Positions 27,701 through 35,487 of a stretch of DNA of 64,000 nt are shown here, in pieces; positions within the stretch are counted from its first letter, which is position 1; the number at the start of each line of letters is the position of its first letter. Made by a program: the position numbers and the translations under genes. Origin of the DNA: Chloroflexota bacterium (GTDB lineage Bacteria > Chloroflexota > Dormibacteria > Aeolococcales > Aeolococcaceae); NCBI GenBank assembly GCA_005880985.1, contig VBIQ01000004.1:359275-423274 (forward strand), read 5' to 3'. A model generated the notes under the pieces. The model made no database searches. It saw only the letters and a program-made list of their open reading frames with translations, and had not been told where the DNA came from.

Positions 27701-28849
27701 GTGAGCGGCCGTCAGGCGGCGATCGCCGGCATGGGACTGCTGCCATTCAGCAAGAACCTGGGACGGCCGGAGCGGACCGCTGCGCTCGAAGTCATCCTGC
27801 AGGCGCTGGCGGAGGCGGGGATGGGAGCCGACGACGTCGACGGCGTGGTGCGCACCACCATGGAGTCGACCACCGACGCCCACATCGCCTTCTGTCTCGG
27901 CATTCCCGACCTGCGCTTCTTCGGTGAGGTGGGCCACGGCGGAGGCTCGGGGTGCGCCCTGGTGGGTCACGCCGCCCTGGCGGTGGAGGCGGGGGTCGCC
28001 GAGGTCGTCGTCGTCTACCGCGCCCGCAACCGCTCGACCGGGGGCCGTCCCTGGGCGCAGGCGGGAAACCAGGTCGGCGGCGACGCCCAGTGGTCGGTGC
28101 CCTTCGGGGTGGTGCGGCCGGTCGACCAGATCGCCATGCTGGCACGCCGCTACATGCACGAGTGCGGCATCACCACCCGACACTTCGGCGAGGTGGCGGT
28201 GGCCTGCCGCTCGCACGCGGCGCGCAATCCCGGCGCGCAGATGCGCGATCCCATCACGCTGCAGGACCACGCGGCGGCGCGGCCGGTGAGCGAGCCGCTG
28301 CGGCTGTTCGACTGCTGCCTGGAGTCGGACGGGGCCGTCGCCTTCGTCGTCACCACCCTGGAGCGGGCGCGCGGCGGGGCCCGGCCACCGGTGCTGATCC
28401 GCGCCCATGCCCAGGGGGTGGGCCCGGAGCACGTGGTGATGACCAGCTACCACAGCGAGAACCCCCTGCAGAGCACCGCCACCTTCGCCGCGCGCAACCT
28501 CTACCGCCGCTCCGAGGTGGGACCGAATGACATCCAGTGCGCCCAGCTCTACGACGCCTTCTCACCGCTGGTGCTGATGTCGCTCGAGGCGTATGGCTTC
28601 TGCGGTCCCGGCGAGGGGGGCGCCTTCGCCGAGGACGGAGGGCTGCAGTGGCCGGCCGGCCGGCTGCCGGTCAACACCAGCGGGGGATCGCTGAGCGAGG
28701 CGTACGTGCACGGCTTCAACCTGATCGCCGAGGGTGTGCGTCAGGTGCGCGGCACCTCGACCGCGCAGGTCGCCGGCCTCGAGCACTGCCTGGTGAGCAG
28801 CGGCAGCGGGGTGCCCACCAGCGCGCTGATCCTCGGGGCCTACCGGTGA
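27701..28849 (+). CDS. Ltp2-like thiolase-fold protein without nucleophilic cysteine
   Basis: A 382-residue thiolase-fold protein. Where thiolases have F-C-A-T-G-S, it reads G-H-G-G-G-S-G-C-A near residue 80, so the nucleophile is absent; where thiolases have H-D-C-F it has L-Y-D-A-F near 284; and the G-H-P-x-G motif is replaced by N-T-S-G-G near 325. These changes match the Ltp2 family, whose studied members act as retro-aldolases on steroid side chains together with a DUF35 partner. A DUF35 gene overlaps its stop by 4 bases here. GTG 27701 is the start. The role of retro-aldolase is inferred from that family; lipid transfer was an older label for it. Confidence 0.82.
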   Translation: MSGRQAAIAGMGLLPFSKNLGRPERTAALEVILQALAEAGMGADDVDGVVRTTMESTTDAHIAFCLGIPDLRFFGEVGHGGGSGCALVGHAALAVEAGVAEVVVVYRARNRSTGGRPWAQAGNQVGGDAQWSVPFGVVRPVDQIAMLARRYMHECGITTRHFGEVAVACRSHAARNPGAQMRDPITLQDHAAARPVSEPLRLFDCCLESDGAVAFVVTTLERARGGARPPVLIRAHAQGVGPEHVVMTSYHSENPLQSTATFAARNLYRRSEVGPNDIQCAQLYDAFSPLVLMSLEAYGFCGPGEGGAFAEDGGLQWPAGRLPVNTSGGSLSEAYVHGFNLIAEGVRQVRGTSTAQVAGLEHCLVSSGSGVPTSALILGAYR

Positions 28850-29277
28850 CCGCCGCCGGAACCCCCCCGCCGGTCGCCGACCGCCCGGTGCCACGTCGCG
28901 ACGAGGGGAGCGCCCCGTTCTGGGAGGCGTGCGCGCAGGGTCGTCTGGTCGCGCAGCGCTGCACCGCGTGCGGACGCTTCCGCTTTCCACCGCGGCCGAC
29001 GTGTCCCGCCTGCCGCAGCTTCGAGCATCGCTGGGAGGATCTCTCGGGGCGAGGGCGGGTGTGGTCGTGGATCCGCGCTCATCCCCCGTTGCTTCCCGCG
29101 TTCGCCGAGTTGGCGCCGTACATCGCGCTGGTGGTCGCGCTCGACGAGGACCCGATCCACCTGAGAATGATCGGACGGCTCGAGCCGGCCTGCCCCGAGC
29201 CCGCCATTGGCGATCCGGTGCAGGTCGGCTTCGAGCGTGTCGTCGATCAGGTCATCCCGCTGTGGCGGCTGGGATGA
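28846..29277 (+). CDS. DUF35 zinc-ribbon/OB-fold partner protein
   Basis: A 143-residue protein with a rubredoxin-like zinc ribbon (C-T-A-C near 43-46 and C-P-A-C near 56-59) followed by an OB fold. In Ltp2/ChsH2-type complexes the DUF35 part binds the acyl-CoA partner and stabilises the thiolase-fold subunit. GTG 28846 overlaps the Ltp2-like stop by 4 bases (GTGA), which is strong evidence for a stoichiometric pair. The N-terminal 25 residues are Pro-rich. It ends the plus-strand operon from 21538, only 16 bases before the convergent cupin gene. Confidence 0.88.
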   Translation: MTAAGTPPPVADRPVPRRDEGSAPFWEACAQGRLVAQRCTACGRFRFPPRPTCPACRSFEHRWEDLSGRGRVWSWIRAHPPLLPAFAELAPYIALVVALDEDPIHLRMIGRLEPACPEPAIGDPVQVGFERVVDQVIPLWRLG

Positions 29278-29293
29278 TCGCCGGCCTCACTCC

Positions 29294-29767
29294 TCAGACG
29301 GACGTCGGCGCCTTGATGTGCAGGCCGTAGCGCTCGCCGATGGCGGCGATGCGTTCGACGTCGGGCGGTGTTGACGACGCAGGAGGAACCTCACGCGTCC
29401 GCGCCGGCTCACCGGCTTCGACGAAGAACCTGTCCATCCCGCCGGGGGCGTAGACGGTGAGCACCCGGAGGGGGCTGGTGGGCTCGAAGGTCTCCAGCGT
29501 CCCGGCGGAAAAGTGGATCAGCGTTCCCGGCCCGGCGTCGATCGTCTCCTCACCGATGCGGTAGCGCGCGGTTCCCTCGAGGATGTAGATGAGCTCAGCG
29601 CCGTCATGGGTGTGGGGCGGCGGACCCATTCCCACCGGGATGGTGAACTCCATCACACTCATCCCGCCCCCGGTCTCGTCGCTGGTTGCCTTGACCTCGT
29701 AGAGGCCTCCGAGCATCCAGAGCGCCTGTCCCTCGCCGCGCTTGCGAACGACGGTCTTGCCTGCCAT
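29294..29767 (-). CDS. Cupin-fold protein
   Basis: A 157-residue single-domain cupin. The first cupin motif is visible as P-P-P-H-T-H-D-G-A-E-L near residues 49-59 (two His and Glu as metal ligands) and the second as G-T-L-I-H-F near 81. Such small cupins bind a metal and serve as dioxygenases, isomerases or sensors, so no reaction can be named. ATG 29767 follows GAGGAGGG at good spacing; the frame continues upstream but into the neighbouring membrane protein gene on another frame. It is the last gene on the minus strand here and has its own promoter candidate. Confidence 0.85.
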   Translation of the reverse strand: MAGKTVVRKRGEGQALWMLGGLYEVKATSDETGGGMSVMEFTIPVGMGPPPHTHDGAELIYILEGTARYRIGEETIDAGPGTLIHFSAGTLETFEPTSPLRVLTVYAPGGMDRFFVEAGEPARTREVPPASSTPPDVERIAAIGERYGLHIKAPTSV

Positions 29768-29807
29768 AGCAGCCCTCCTCTCGTCTGACCACGTGTGTGG
29801 CCTCAGC

Positions 29808-29837
29808 ATGGTACCCGCGGGGTCAGCGGCGCGTCCA
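29808..29837 (-). promoter_or_regulatory. Candidate promoter for the cupin gene
   Basis: On the minus strand TGGACG (29832-29837), 18 bases, then TACCAT (29808-29813) gives a 4/6 match at -35 and T-A-n3-T at -10, about 40 bases before the start. The -35 box lies inside the 3' end of the membrane protein gene. Confidence 0.3.
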
Positions 29838-30806
29838 GACGAGGGCTCCACCCAGTAGCGCGAAGGGCAGCAGCTGCAGATCGAGGAGAATGGCCAGCGC
29901 GATGGCGTGACCGGGATCGATCCCGAGGTGCGCGAGCATGCCGACCAGCACCCCTTCGCGGATGCCGATGCCTCGCACCGCCAGGGGCACGCTGGCCGCA
30001 AGCAGCGAGAAAGGCACGGCGACGGCGAAGACGCTCCACCCGGCGTTGATGCCGACCGCGCTGGCGAAGAGCTGCAGCGCGATCAGGTTGACCGCCCAGC
30101 CGGCGATGTGGATGGCCAGGCACTGAACGAGGACGCTCGGGTTGCGGCGCAGCGCCTCAAAGGACTCGGTCGCGGGCGCGAACCACCTCGCCGCGCGGTG
30201 GCAGAGGGGCGAGCTGCGCCTCTGCAGGAAGCGAGTCGCCGCGTGCGCCTGAAAGGCGAGCACGCAGGCGCCGATCATGGACACCACGTAGCCGGCGGCT
30301 CCCACCAGGACCGGGACTCCGAAGGCGGAGTGCAGCAGGATCGCTCCGGCGAGCCCGAAGAGGGCGGCGCCGCGAGCGCTGGCCATGCGGGTCGTCGCCA
30401 GCGATGCCAGCGCCCGGCCGTGGCCGGCCACTCTGCCGACCCGCAGGACGCGAACCGCGTCGCCGGCCGCTCCGCTGGGGGCGACATGGCCGACGAACAG
30501 GGCCTGCAGATACCAGGAGGTGAGCAGGCGCCAGGAGATCGGGTGGCCGATGCCACGGAGCAGCACCCCCCAGCCCAGCACCGTGGAGAGGATGCCGACG
30601 CCGGTCAGCCCCAGCCCCAGGGCCACCAGATCCGCATCCGCGTGGCGAAGGCCGCTGCCCGCCCGCGCGAGGTCGACGCTGTGGACGAGGATCAGCACAC
30701 CGAGTGCGCTCCCCGCGACGGCGAGCAGCGGCGAGCGCAGCAGCACGCGCAGGGGCGAGGGCAGGCCCGACACGATCGACGGCGCGTCGGAAGCGGTGGT
30801 CACCAT
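29823..30806 (-). CDS. Multi-pass membrane protein of the lysyl-PG synthase TM (UPF0104) family
   Basis: A 327-residue integral membrane protein with about seven or eight hydrophobic segments, matching the transmembrane domain found in lysylphosphatidylglycerol synthetases and in stand-alone UPF0104 proteins. Landmarks are the G-H-V-A-P-S-G-A-A-G-D-A-V-R segment near residues 107-120 and the P-L-A-V-R-G-I-G-I-R-E-G segment near 275-286, both typical. It has no aminoacyl-transferase domain. Family members act in lipid flipping or transfer, but the substrate is unknown. It begins 3 bases after the stop of the adenosine-specific kinase gene. Confidence 0.8.
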   Translation of the reverse strand: MVTTASDAPSIVSGLPSPLRVLLRSPLLAVAGSALGVLILVHSVDLARAGSGLRHADADLVALGLGLTGVGILSTVLGWGVLLRGIGHPISWRLLTSWYLQALFVGHVAPSGAAGDAVRVLRVGRVAGHGRALASLATTRMASARGAALFGLAGAILLHSAFGVPVLVGAAGYVVSMIGACVLAFQAHAATRFLQRRSSPLCHRAARWFAPATESFEALRRNPSVLVQCLAIHIAGWAVNLIALQLFASAVGINAGWSVFAVAVPFSLLAASVPLAVRGIGIREGVLVGMLAHLGIDPGHAIALAILLDLQLLPFALLGGALVWTRR

Positions 30807-30809
30807 CGC

Positions 30810-31295
30810 TCAGCCCAACTTGTATCCGAAGCGACGAAGCAGCTGCTTGCGCTCGGACACGTGCTCCTCGGCCTCGATGCCCTTGCTCCGCACCCCGTCG
30901 ATCACCCCCAGAATACCGCGGCCCTGCTCGCTGTCAGCGACCACGACCTCCACCGGGTTGGCGGTGGCGCAGAAGATGCCGCAGACCTCGGGCACGGCGC
31001 GGACCGCGGGGAGCACGTTGAGGGGGAAGGCGTTGCCCAGCAGGATGAGGAAGGCGTGCCCGGTGCCGAGCTCGAGCATCGTCGCCCGCGCCAGCTCGGT
31101 GAGCTCCTCGTCGGTGCCGCTCCAGCGCACCAGCGCGGGTCCGGAGGACTCGCAGAAGGCGAGCCCGAAGCGGATCCCCGGCACCGAGTTCACCAGCGCC
31201 TCGTGGAGATCCTCGACGGTCTTGATGAAGTGGCTCTGGCCGAGGATCAGGTTGATGTCGTCCGGCTTGCGGATGGCGACGGTGGTGAGCTCCAT
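30810..31295 (-). CDS. Adenosine-specific kinase (archaeal-type, DUF355)
   Basis: A 161-residue protein matching the adenosine-specific kinase family first described from archaea, which uses an unusual fold and forms AMP from adenosine. Typical family stretches are visible: N-L-I-L-G-Q-S-H-F-I-K-T-V-E-D-L near residues 14-29, G-I-R-F-G-L-A-F-C-E near 40-49, F-C-A-T-A-N-P-V-E-V near 107-116 and E-Q-G-R-G-I-L-G near 122-129. Length is normal. The gene is between a thiolase-fold gene and a membrane protein gene in the same direction, an unexpected place for a nucleoside salvage enzyme. Its codon usage looks like its neighbours, so any transfer would be old. Confidence 0.88.
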   Translation of the reverse strand: MELTTVAIRKPDDINLILGQSHFIKTVEDLHEALVNSVPGIRFGLAFCESSGPALVRWSGTDEELTELARATMLELGTGHAFLILLGNAFPLNVLPAVRAVPEVCGIFCATANPVEVVVADSEQGRGILGVIDGVRSKGIEAEEHVSERKQLLRRFGYKLG

Positions 31296-31312
31296 GAACG
31301 GGAGAGCCTACG

Positions 31313-32485
31313 TCATCCCGGCCGGCGCAGCAGCAGGCAGCCGCAGGTGTTACCGCCGCCGGCGGCGACGGCGACCAGGTTGACCGGGCGCGCCGTCACC
31401 TGGTGCTCTCCGGCGTCGCCCCACAGCTGTTGACAGCCCTCGGCGAGAAACGCCATGCCGTGGAGCCGTCCCCCCGACAGCTGACCGCCCCAGGTGTTGA
31501 GCGGCAGGCGGCCGTCCAGGTCGGTGTTGACCCCACCGTCGAGGAAGGCGCCCGCCCCGCCGCGCGGCACCAGCCGCAGCGCCTCGAGCCAGGTGATGGT
31601 GAGGAAGGAGAAGCCGTCGTAGAGCTCGGCGACGTCCACGTCCTGCGGGCGCAGCGAGGTGCGTGACCACAGCTGCGCGCCCGCGTCGCGCGAGGCGGTG
31701 GTGGTGAGGTCCTCCCACTGATCCCAGAGCGGGCGGCCGTGCATCGCCGCCCCCATCGACTCGATGAGGGCGGGTTGATGACGCAGGCCCGAGGTGGCGC
31801 CGGCGGCGGAGACGATGACGCTGGTCGACCCGTCGACGGGGACGTCGCAGTCGTAGAGACGGAAGGGGGTCGCGATCAACCGCGAGGAGAGGTACTCGTC
31901 CATGCTGAGCGGGTCGCGAAAGACGGCGCGCGGATTGCGCGCCGCGTGGCGGCGTGAGTTGAGCGCGACCCAGCCCAGCTGCTCCTGGGTGAGGCCGTAT
32001 TCGTGCATGTAGCGGGTGGCATACAGCGCCAGCCAGATCGCCGGTGACACCGCGTAGAAGGGGATGAGAAAGCTGAAGTCGCCGGCGATCGCACCGCCGC
32101 TCATCGACTGCGCCGGCAGGCCGAGGGTGGACTCGGCGACGGTGCGCTGCACCAGCACGTGCCGTGCCAGTCCCGCCTGCACCGCCAGCGCGGCGATCAT
32201 CACCGGGCCGAGCTGCCCCGGCACCTCGGCGCCGGCGGCATGCCAGTCGGGCTGGATGCCGAGGCTGTCGATCACCTGGTACGAGGACGGACCGCTGAAG
32301 CCGGCGCCTCCCACCAGCCCGCCGGGATAGGCGCAGTAGCCATCGATGTCACCCATCTCCAGTCCGGCGTCGGCGACGGCGGCGAGCGCCGACTCGCATG
32401 CCAGCGAGAGCACGGTGCGGCCGATGCGCCGGCCGATCTGCGAGTAGCCGATGCCGCTGACGGCGGCGCGGGGGTCACCGGTCAG
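31313..32485 (-). CDS. Ltp2-like thiolase-fold protein without nucleophilic cysteine (CTG start)
   Basis: A 390-residue thiolase-fold protein when started at CTG 32485. The nucleophile position reads A-G-A-E-V-P-G-Q-L-G with no Cys; L-Y-D-G-F replaces H-D-C-F; N-T-W-G-G replaces the G-H-P motif, as in Ltp2-type aldolases. The start is unusual: no ATG, GTG or TTG lies in frame between an upstream stop and GTG 32413, and starting there would delete the first beta strand (A-A-V-S-G-I-G-Y). CTG 32485 overlaps the stop of the DUF35 gene (CTGA) and has GGAGG 7 bases upstream. Together with the DUF35 at 32482-32898 it should form an Ltp2/DUF35-type complex. Confidence 0.78.
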   Translation of the reverse strand: MTGDPRAAVSGIGYSQIGRRIGRTVLSLACESALAAVADAGLEMGDIDGYCAYPGGLVGGAGFSGPSSYQVIDSLGIQPDWHAAGAEVPGQLGPVMIAALAVQAGLARHVLVQRTVAESTLGLPAQSMSGGAIAGDFSFLIPFYAVSPAIWLALYATRYMHEYGLTQEQLGWVALNSRRHAARNPRAVFRDPLSMDEYLSSRLIATPFRLYDCDVPVDGSTSVIVSAAGATSGLRHQPALIESMGAAMHGRPLWDQWEDLTTTASRDAGAQLWSRTSLRPQDVDVAELYDGFSFLTITWLEALRLVPRGGAGAFLDGGVNTDLDGRLPLNTWGGQLSGGRLHGMAFLAEGCQQLWGDAGEHQVTARPVNLVAVAAGGGNTCGCLLLRRPG

Positions 32486-32898
32486 CGCCCGTCCTCCGGA
32501 CGGAATCGCGGCAGGCTCACTCCATCCGCACCTTCAACCGGCTCGAACACCACGCTGACCCGCATGCCGATGTGCACCTGCTCGGGGGCGCACTCGACCA
32601 CGTTGGTGAGCAGACGCAGTCCGGGCTGCTCGTCGAGCTCGATCAGGGCGACGAGGTACGGCAGGTCGACACCGGCGACGAAGCCGTGGTGGACCGAGGT
32701 GACGCTGTGCACCGTGCCGCGGCCGCTCACCGGCTGGTGGCCGATGTCCATCGACCGGCAGCGCCGGCAGGCCGGCCGGGGCGGATGAAGGAAGAGTCCG
32801 CAGGCCCGGCAGCGCGCGATCAGTAGCCGTCCCTCGCTGCCACTGCGCCAGAAGGGTTCGCTTTCGGCGGTCAGCTCGGGAGGGATGAAGGCGCGCAC
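32482..32898 (-). CDS. DUF35 zinc-ribbon/OB-fold partner protein
   Basis: A 138-residue DUF35 protein with zinc ribbon cysteines in C-R-A-C near 30-33 and C-R-R-C near 44-47, then an OB fold ending in F-E-P-V-E. GTG 32898 is the start; no clear ribosome site precedes it, and the previous DUF35 gene ends only 12 bases upstream, so it is probably translated by coupling. Its stop overlaps the CTG start of the next thiolase-fold gene by 4 bases, which marks that protein as its partner. Confidence 0.87.
   Translation of the reverse strand: MRAFIPPELTAESEPFWRSGSEGRLLIARCRACGLFLHPPRPACRRCRSMDIGHQPVSGRGTVHSVTSVHHGFVAGVDLPYLVALIELDEQPGLRLLTNVVECAPEQVHIGMRVSVVFEPVEGADGVSLPRFRPEDGR
32493..32497 (-). 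promoter_or_regulatory. Shine-Dalgarno GGAGG that decides a CTG start
   Basis: A perfect GGAGG on the minus strand, inside the last codons of the DUF35 gene, stands 7 bases before CTG 32485. It supports that non-standard start codon for the thiolase-fold gene. Confidence 0.6.
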
Positions 32899-32910
32899 GG
32901 CTGACAGCGG

Positions 32911-33321
32911 TTACCGCGCCGGTCGGAAGCGCGGCACCACCATGCCGTCGTCGCCGCCCTCACGCTCGAACACCACTTCCACCGGAAGGCCGATGCGGAT
33001 GTCCTCGGGGCGCGCCTCGACCAGGGCGCTCATCATCCGCGGGCCCTCCTCGAGCTCCACGATGCCGACCGCGTACGGCACCCGCTCGCGAAAGGGTGGC
33101 ATCGGATTCTGACGCACCACACTGTAGGTGTAGACGGTGCCGCGCCCGCTGGCGTCACGCCATTCGACCTGGTCGCTCCAGCAGTGCGGACAGCGCGCTC
33201 GTGGATAGTGGTAGTCGTTACCGCAGGAGCGGCAGTGCTGGTAGACGAGACGGCCCTCGGCCGCGGCGTTCCAGAAGGGCTCGGACTCCGAGTCGGGAAT
33301 GGGCAGGTACCACGCCGCCAT
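32911..33321 (-). CDS. DUF35 zinc-ribbon/OB-fold partner protein
   Basis: A 136-residue DUF35 protein. Zinc ribbon cysteines are in C-R-S-C near 30-33 and C-P-H-C near 44-47, followed by an OB fold with the G-R-G-T-V-Y-T-Y strand. ATG 33321 shares one base with the stop of the upstream Ltp2-like gene (TGATG), so the two products are a pair. It is 12 bases from a second DUF35 gene, giving the order Ltp2-like, DUF35, DUF35, Ltp2-like: two pairs arranged head to tail in mirrored gene order on one transcript. Confidence 0.87.
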   Translation of the reverse strand: MAAWYLPIPDSESEPFWNAAAEGRLVYQHCRSCGNDYHYPRARCPHCWSDQVEWRDASGRGTVYTYSVVRQNPMPPFRERVPYAVGIVELEEGPRMMSALVEARPEDIRIGLPVEVVFEREGGDDGMVVPRFRPAR

Positions 33322-34469
33322 CAGTCGACTCCCAGGACCACGGTGCCACACGACGACAGGTAGCCACCGGTGCCGTTGCAGAGGGCCAGCTCCGGCCGGG
33401 GTTGCACCTGGCGTTCACCCGCCTCGCCGCGCAGCTGCCGGGCGGCCTCGATGAGCAGGAAGAGCCCGCGCATCCCCGGCTGGTTGCAGGAGAGGCCGCC
33501 GCCGTCGGTGTTGGTGGGCAGCGAGCCGCCGACCCGCAGCTTGCCGTCGGAGACGAAGGCGCCGCTCTCGCCCCGCCCGCAGAGGCCCAGCGCCTCGAGG
33601 GTGAGCAGCACGGTGATGGTGAAGGAGTCGTAGAGCTCGAAGACGTCGATGTCGTTGATGCCGACCCCGGCCTTCGCCAACGCCTCTGCGGCGGAGCGCC
33701 GCGCCACCAGGTCGGTGAAGTCGGGCCACTGCGACATGCTGAGATGGCTCTGCGCACCGGCGGTGCCCAGCACCCAGACCGGCCGCTTGCGGCAGGACCG
33801 GGCGCGCTCCTCGGTGGTGAGGATGACCGCGCCGCCGCCGTCGCTGCGGATGCAGCAGTCGAGCAGGTGCAGCGGGTCGGCGATCATGCGGCTGTCGAGC
33901 ACGTCCTCGACGGTGATGAGGTCGCGATAGGTCGCCAGCGGGTTGAGCGAGGCGTTGTAGCGGGTGTCGACCGACACCCGCGCCAGCTGCTCGCTGGTGG
34001 TGCCGAACTCGTGCATGTGGCGCATGGCGGCCATCGCGTACTTGCTGATCAGGGTCGGACCATGGACGTTCTCGAACTGCCCCGGTCCGCGGCCGGCCGG
34101 GGGCATGTCGCCGAACCGCACCCCACGCTTCAAGTCCGACTTGGCGGTCGAGCCGTAGACCAGCAGCGCCACCTCGATCTGGCCGACCTGCAGCGCGGCG
34201 ACGGCGTGCTGAACAAACAGCTCCCACGTCGATCCGCCGACCTGGGTGGAGTCGATGTATCGCGGGCTGATGCCGAGGTACTCACCCAGCTCCAGCGGAT
34301 ACATCATCGGTCCACCGCAGGAGAAGAGGCCGTCGATGTCGTCGCGCTGCAGCCCGCTGTCCTCGAGGGCTGCGGTCGCCGCATCCACCTGCAGCTGAAA
34401 CGCGGTCTTGTTCGGCACCGTCCCGAACTCCGACTCCGCGACGCCGACCACAGCGCACCGGCGGTCCAC
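33321..34469 (-). CDS. Ltp2-like thiolase-fold protein without nucleophilic cysteine
   Basis: A 382-residue thiolase-fold protein. At the nucleophile position it reads Q-V-G-G-S-T-W-E near residue 80; L-Y-D-S-F stands where thiolases have H-D-C-F; N-T-D-G-G stands in place of the G-H-P motif. It therefore groups with Ltp2-type retro-aldolases rather than thiolases. GTG 34469 is chosen because GGAGGG lies 7 bases upstream; an in-frame GTG at 34487 would add six residues and swallow that site. It is the first gene of the seven-gene minus operon and divergent from the enoyl-CoA hydratase gene (172 bases apart). Confidence 0.82.
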   Translation of the reverse strand: MDRRCAVVGVAESEFGTVPNKTAFQLQVDAATAALEDSGLQRDDIDGLFSCGGPMMYPLELGEYLGISPRYIDSTQVGGSTWELFVQHAVAALQVGQIEVALLVYGSTAKSDLKRGVRFGDMPPAGRGPGQFENVHGPTLISKYAMAAMRHMHEFGTTSEQLARVSVDTRYNASLNPLATYRDLITVEDVLDSRMIADPLHLLDCCIRSDGGGAVILTTEERARSCRKRPVWVLGTAGAQSHLSMSQWPDFTDLVARRSAAEALAKAGVGINDIDVFELYDSFTITVLLTLEALGLCGRGESGAFVSDGKLRVGGSLPTNTDGGGLSCNQPGMRGLFLLIEAARQLRGEAGERQVQPRPELALCNGTGGYLSSCGTVVLGVD

Positions 34470-34641
34470 CTGATCACCCTCCACCACTGGTCCGGCCAGA
34501 GGCGTTGCGGCGGCCGGTGCCGCAGCGACCCGCGCACCGAAACCAGGTGCCTGGCTGGGTCTGCGACACTATAGCCCGCTGTGGGGACCGCCCGCGGTGT
34601 GGTCGTGTACGCCGGTCGGTGTCCGGTGCGAGGGTGAACGC

Positions 34642-35487
34642 GTGAGCGAATCCGGCATCCTTGTGGAAGTCGACGACGGTGTGGCGCGCATCACCATCAA
34701 CCGCCCGGAGCGTCGCAACGCCCTGGACACGGGGTCGCGCGACGCGCTGCTCGCCGCGCTCGACGCCGCGCGCGCGGATGCGGGGGTGCGGGCGGTGCTG
34801 CTCACCGGGGCCGGAGATGCCTTCTGCAGCGGAGCCGACCTGTCCGGTGGGGGAGGCCGCAGCGACACGCCGACCACCTCAGCCCCGGCGCCGCCGAGTC
34901 CGTCTCCGTCACCACCGGGTATCGATTCGCGCGCGGTGAACGAGACGCTGCGCAGTGGCTCGCAGCGCCTGATCCGCACCCTGTGGGAGTTCGACAAGCC
35001 CACCGTCGCCGCCGTCGCCGGACCGGCCGCGGGCATGGGCGCGCACCTCGCGCTCGCCTGCGACCTGGTGGTGATGGCCGAGGGTGCGCGGCTGATCGAG
35101 GTCTTCGCGCGTCGAGGACTGGTGGTGGACGCGATGGGGGCATTCCTGCTGCCGCGTCTGATCGGTCTCGGGCGCGCCAAGCAGCTGATCCTCCTGGCTG
35201 ACGACCTCGGCGCCGAGCAGGCGCTCGATTGGGGATTGGCGCAGCTGGTCACCAGCCGGGTCGCCCTGCTCGACGAGGCCGGCGCCTGGGCGCAGCGGCT
35301 CGCCAAGGGACCGACTCGCGCGCTCGGTCTCAGCAAGACGCTGCTCAACCGCTCACTGGAGTCGTCGCTCGACCAGTCGCTGCTCGACGAGGCGATGGCG
35401 GTCGCGCTCAACACCTCCAGCGCCGACCTGCGCGAGGGGATGGTCGCCTTCATGGAGCGCCGGCCACCTCAGTTCATCGGTCGCTGA
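34642..35487 (+). CDS. Enoyl-CoA hydratase/isomerase family protein
   Basis: A 281-residue crotonase-fold protein that would hydrate or isomerise an enoyl-CoA. The oxyanion-hole segments are A-F-C-S-G-A-D-L near 61-68 and G-P-A-A-G-M-G near 127-133. Between them is a low-complexity Ser/Pro/Thr-rich insertion of about 25 residues (near 70-95) not usual in the family. The acidic residue region reads V-V-D-A-M-G-A near 158, so the chemistry may differ from classic hydratases. GTG 34642 follows GAGGGTG. It runs alone, divergent from the Ltp2 operon, and its end overlaps the convergent SRPBCC gene by 19 bases. Confidence 0.85.
   Translation: MSESGILVEVDDGVARITINRPERRNALDTGSRDALLAALDAARADAGVRAVLLTGAGDAFCSGADLSGGGGRSDTPTTSAPAPPSPSPSPPGIDSRAVNETLRSGSQRLIRTLWEFDKPTVAAVAGPAAGMGAHLALACDLVVMAEGARLIEVFARRGLVVDAMGAFLLPRLIGLGRAKQLILLADDLGAEQALDWGLAQLVTSRVALLDEAGAWAQRLAKGPTRALGLSKTLLNRSLESSLDQSLLDEAMAVALNTSSADLREGMVAFMERRPPQFIGR

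Noticed and set aside
25214..28453. A 1079-codon open frame on the minus strand
   Set aside because: It is antisense to four well-supported genes (dehydrogenase pair, amidohydrolase, Ltp2-like protein), its translation is rich in His/Arg/Gly/Asp with no family motif, and it is explained by high GC at third codon positions of the real genes.
32413..32415. GTG as start of the thiolase-fold gene
   Set aside because: It would remove the conserved first strand, has no ribosome site, and leaves 70 bases of good coding sequence unexplained.
34571..34576. TATAGC as -10 box of the enoyl-CoA hydratase gene
   Set aside because: No acceptable -35 sequence stands 15-19 bases upstream.
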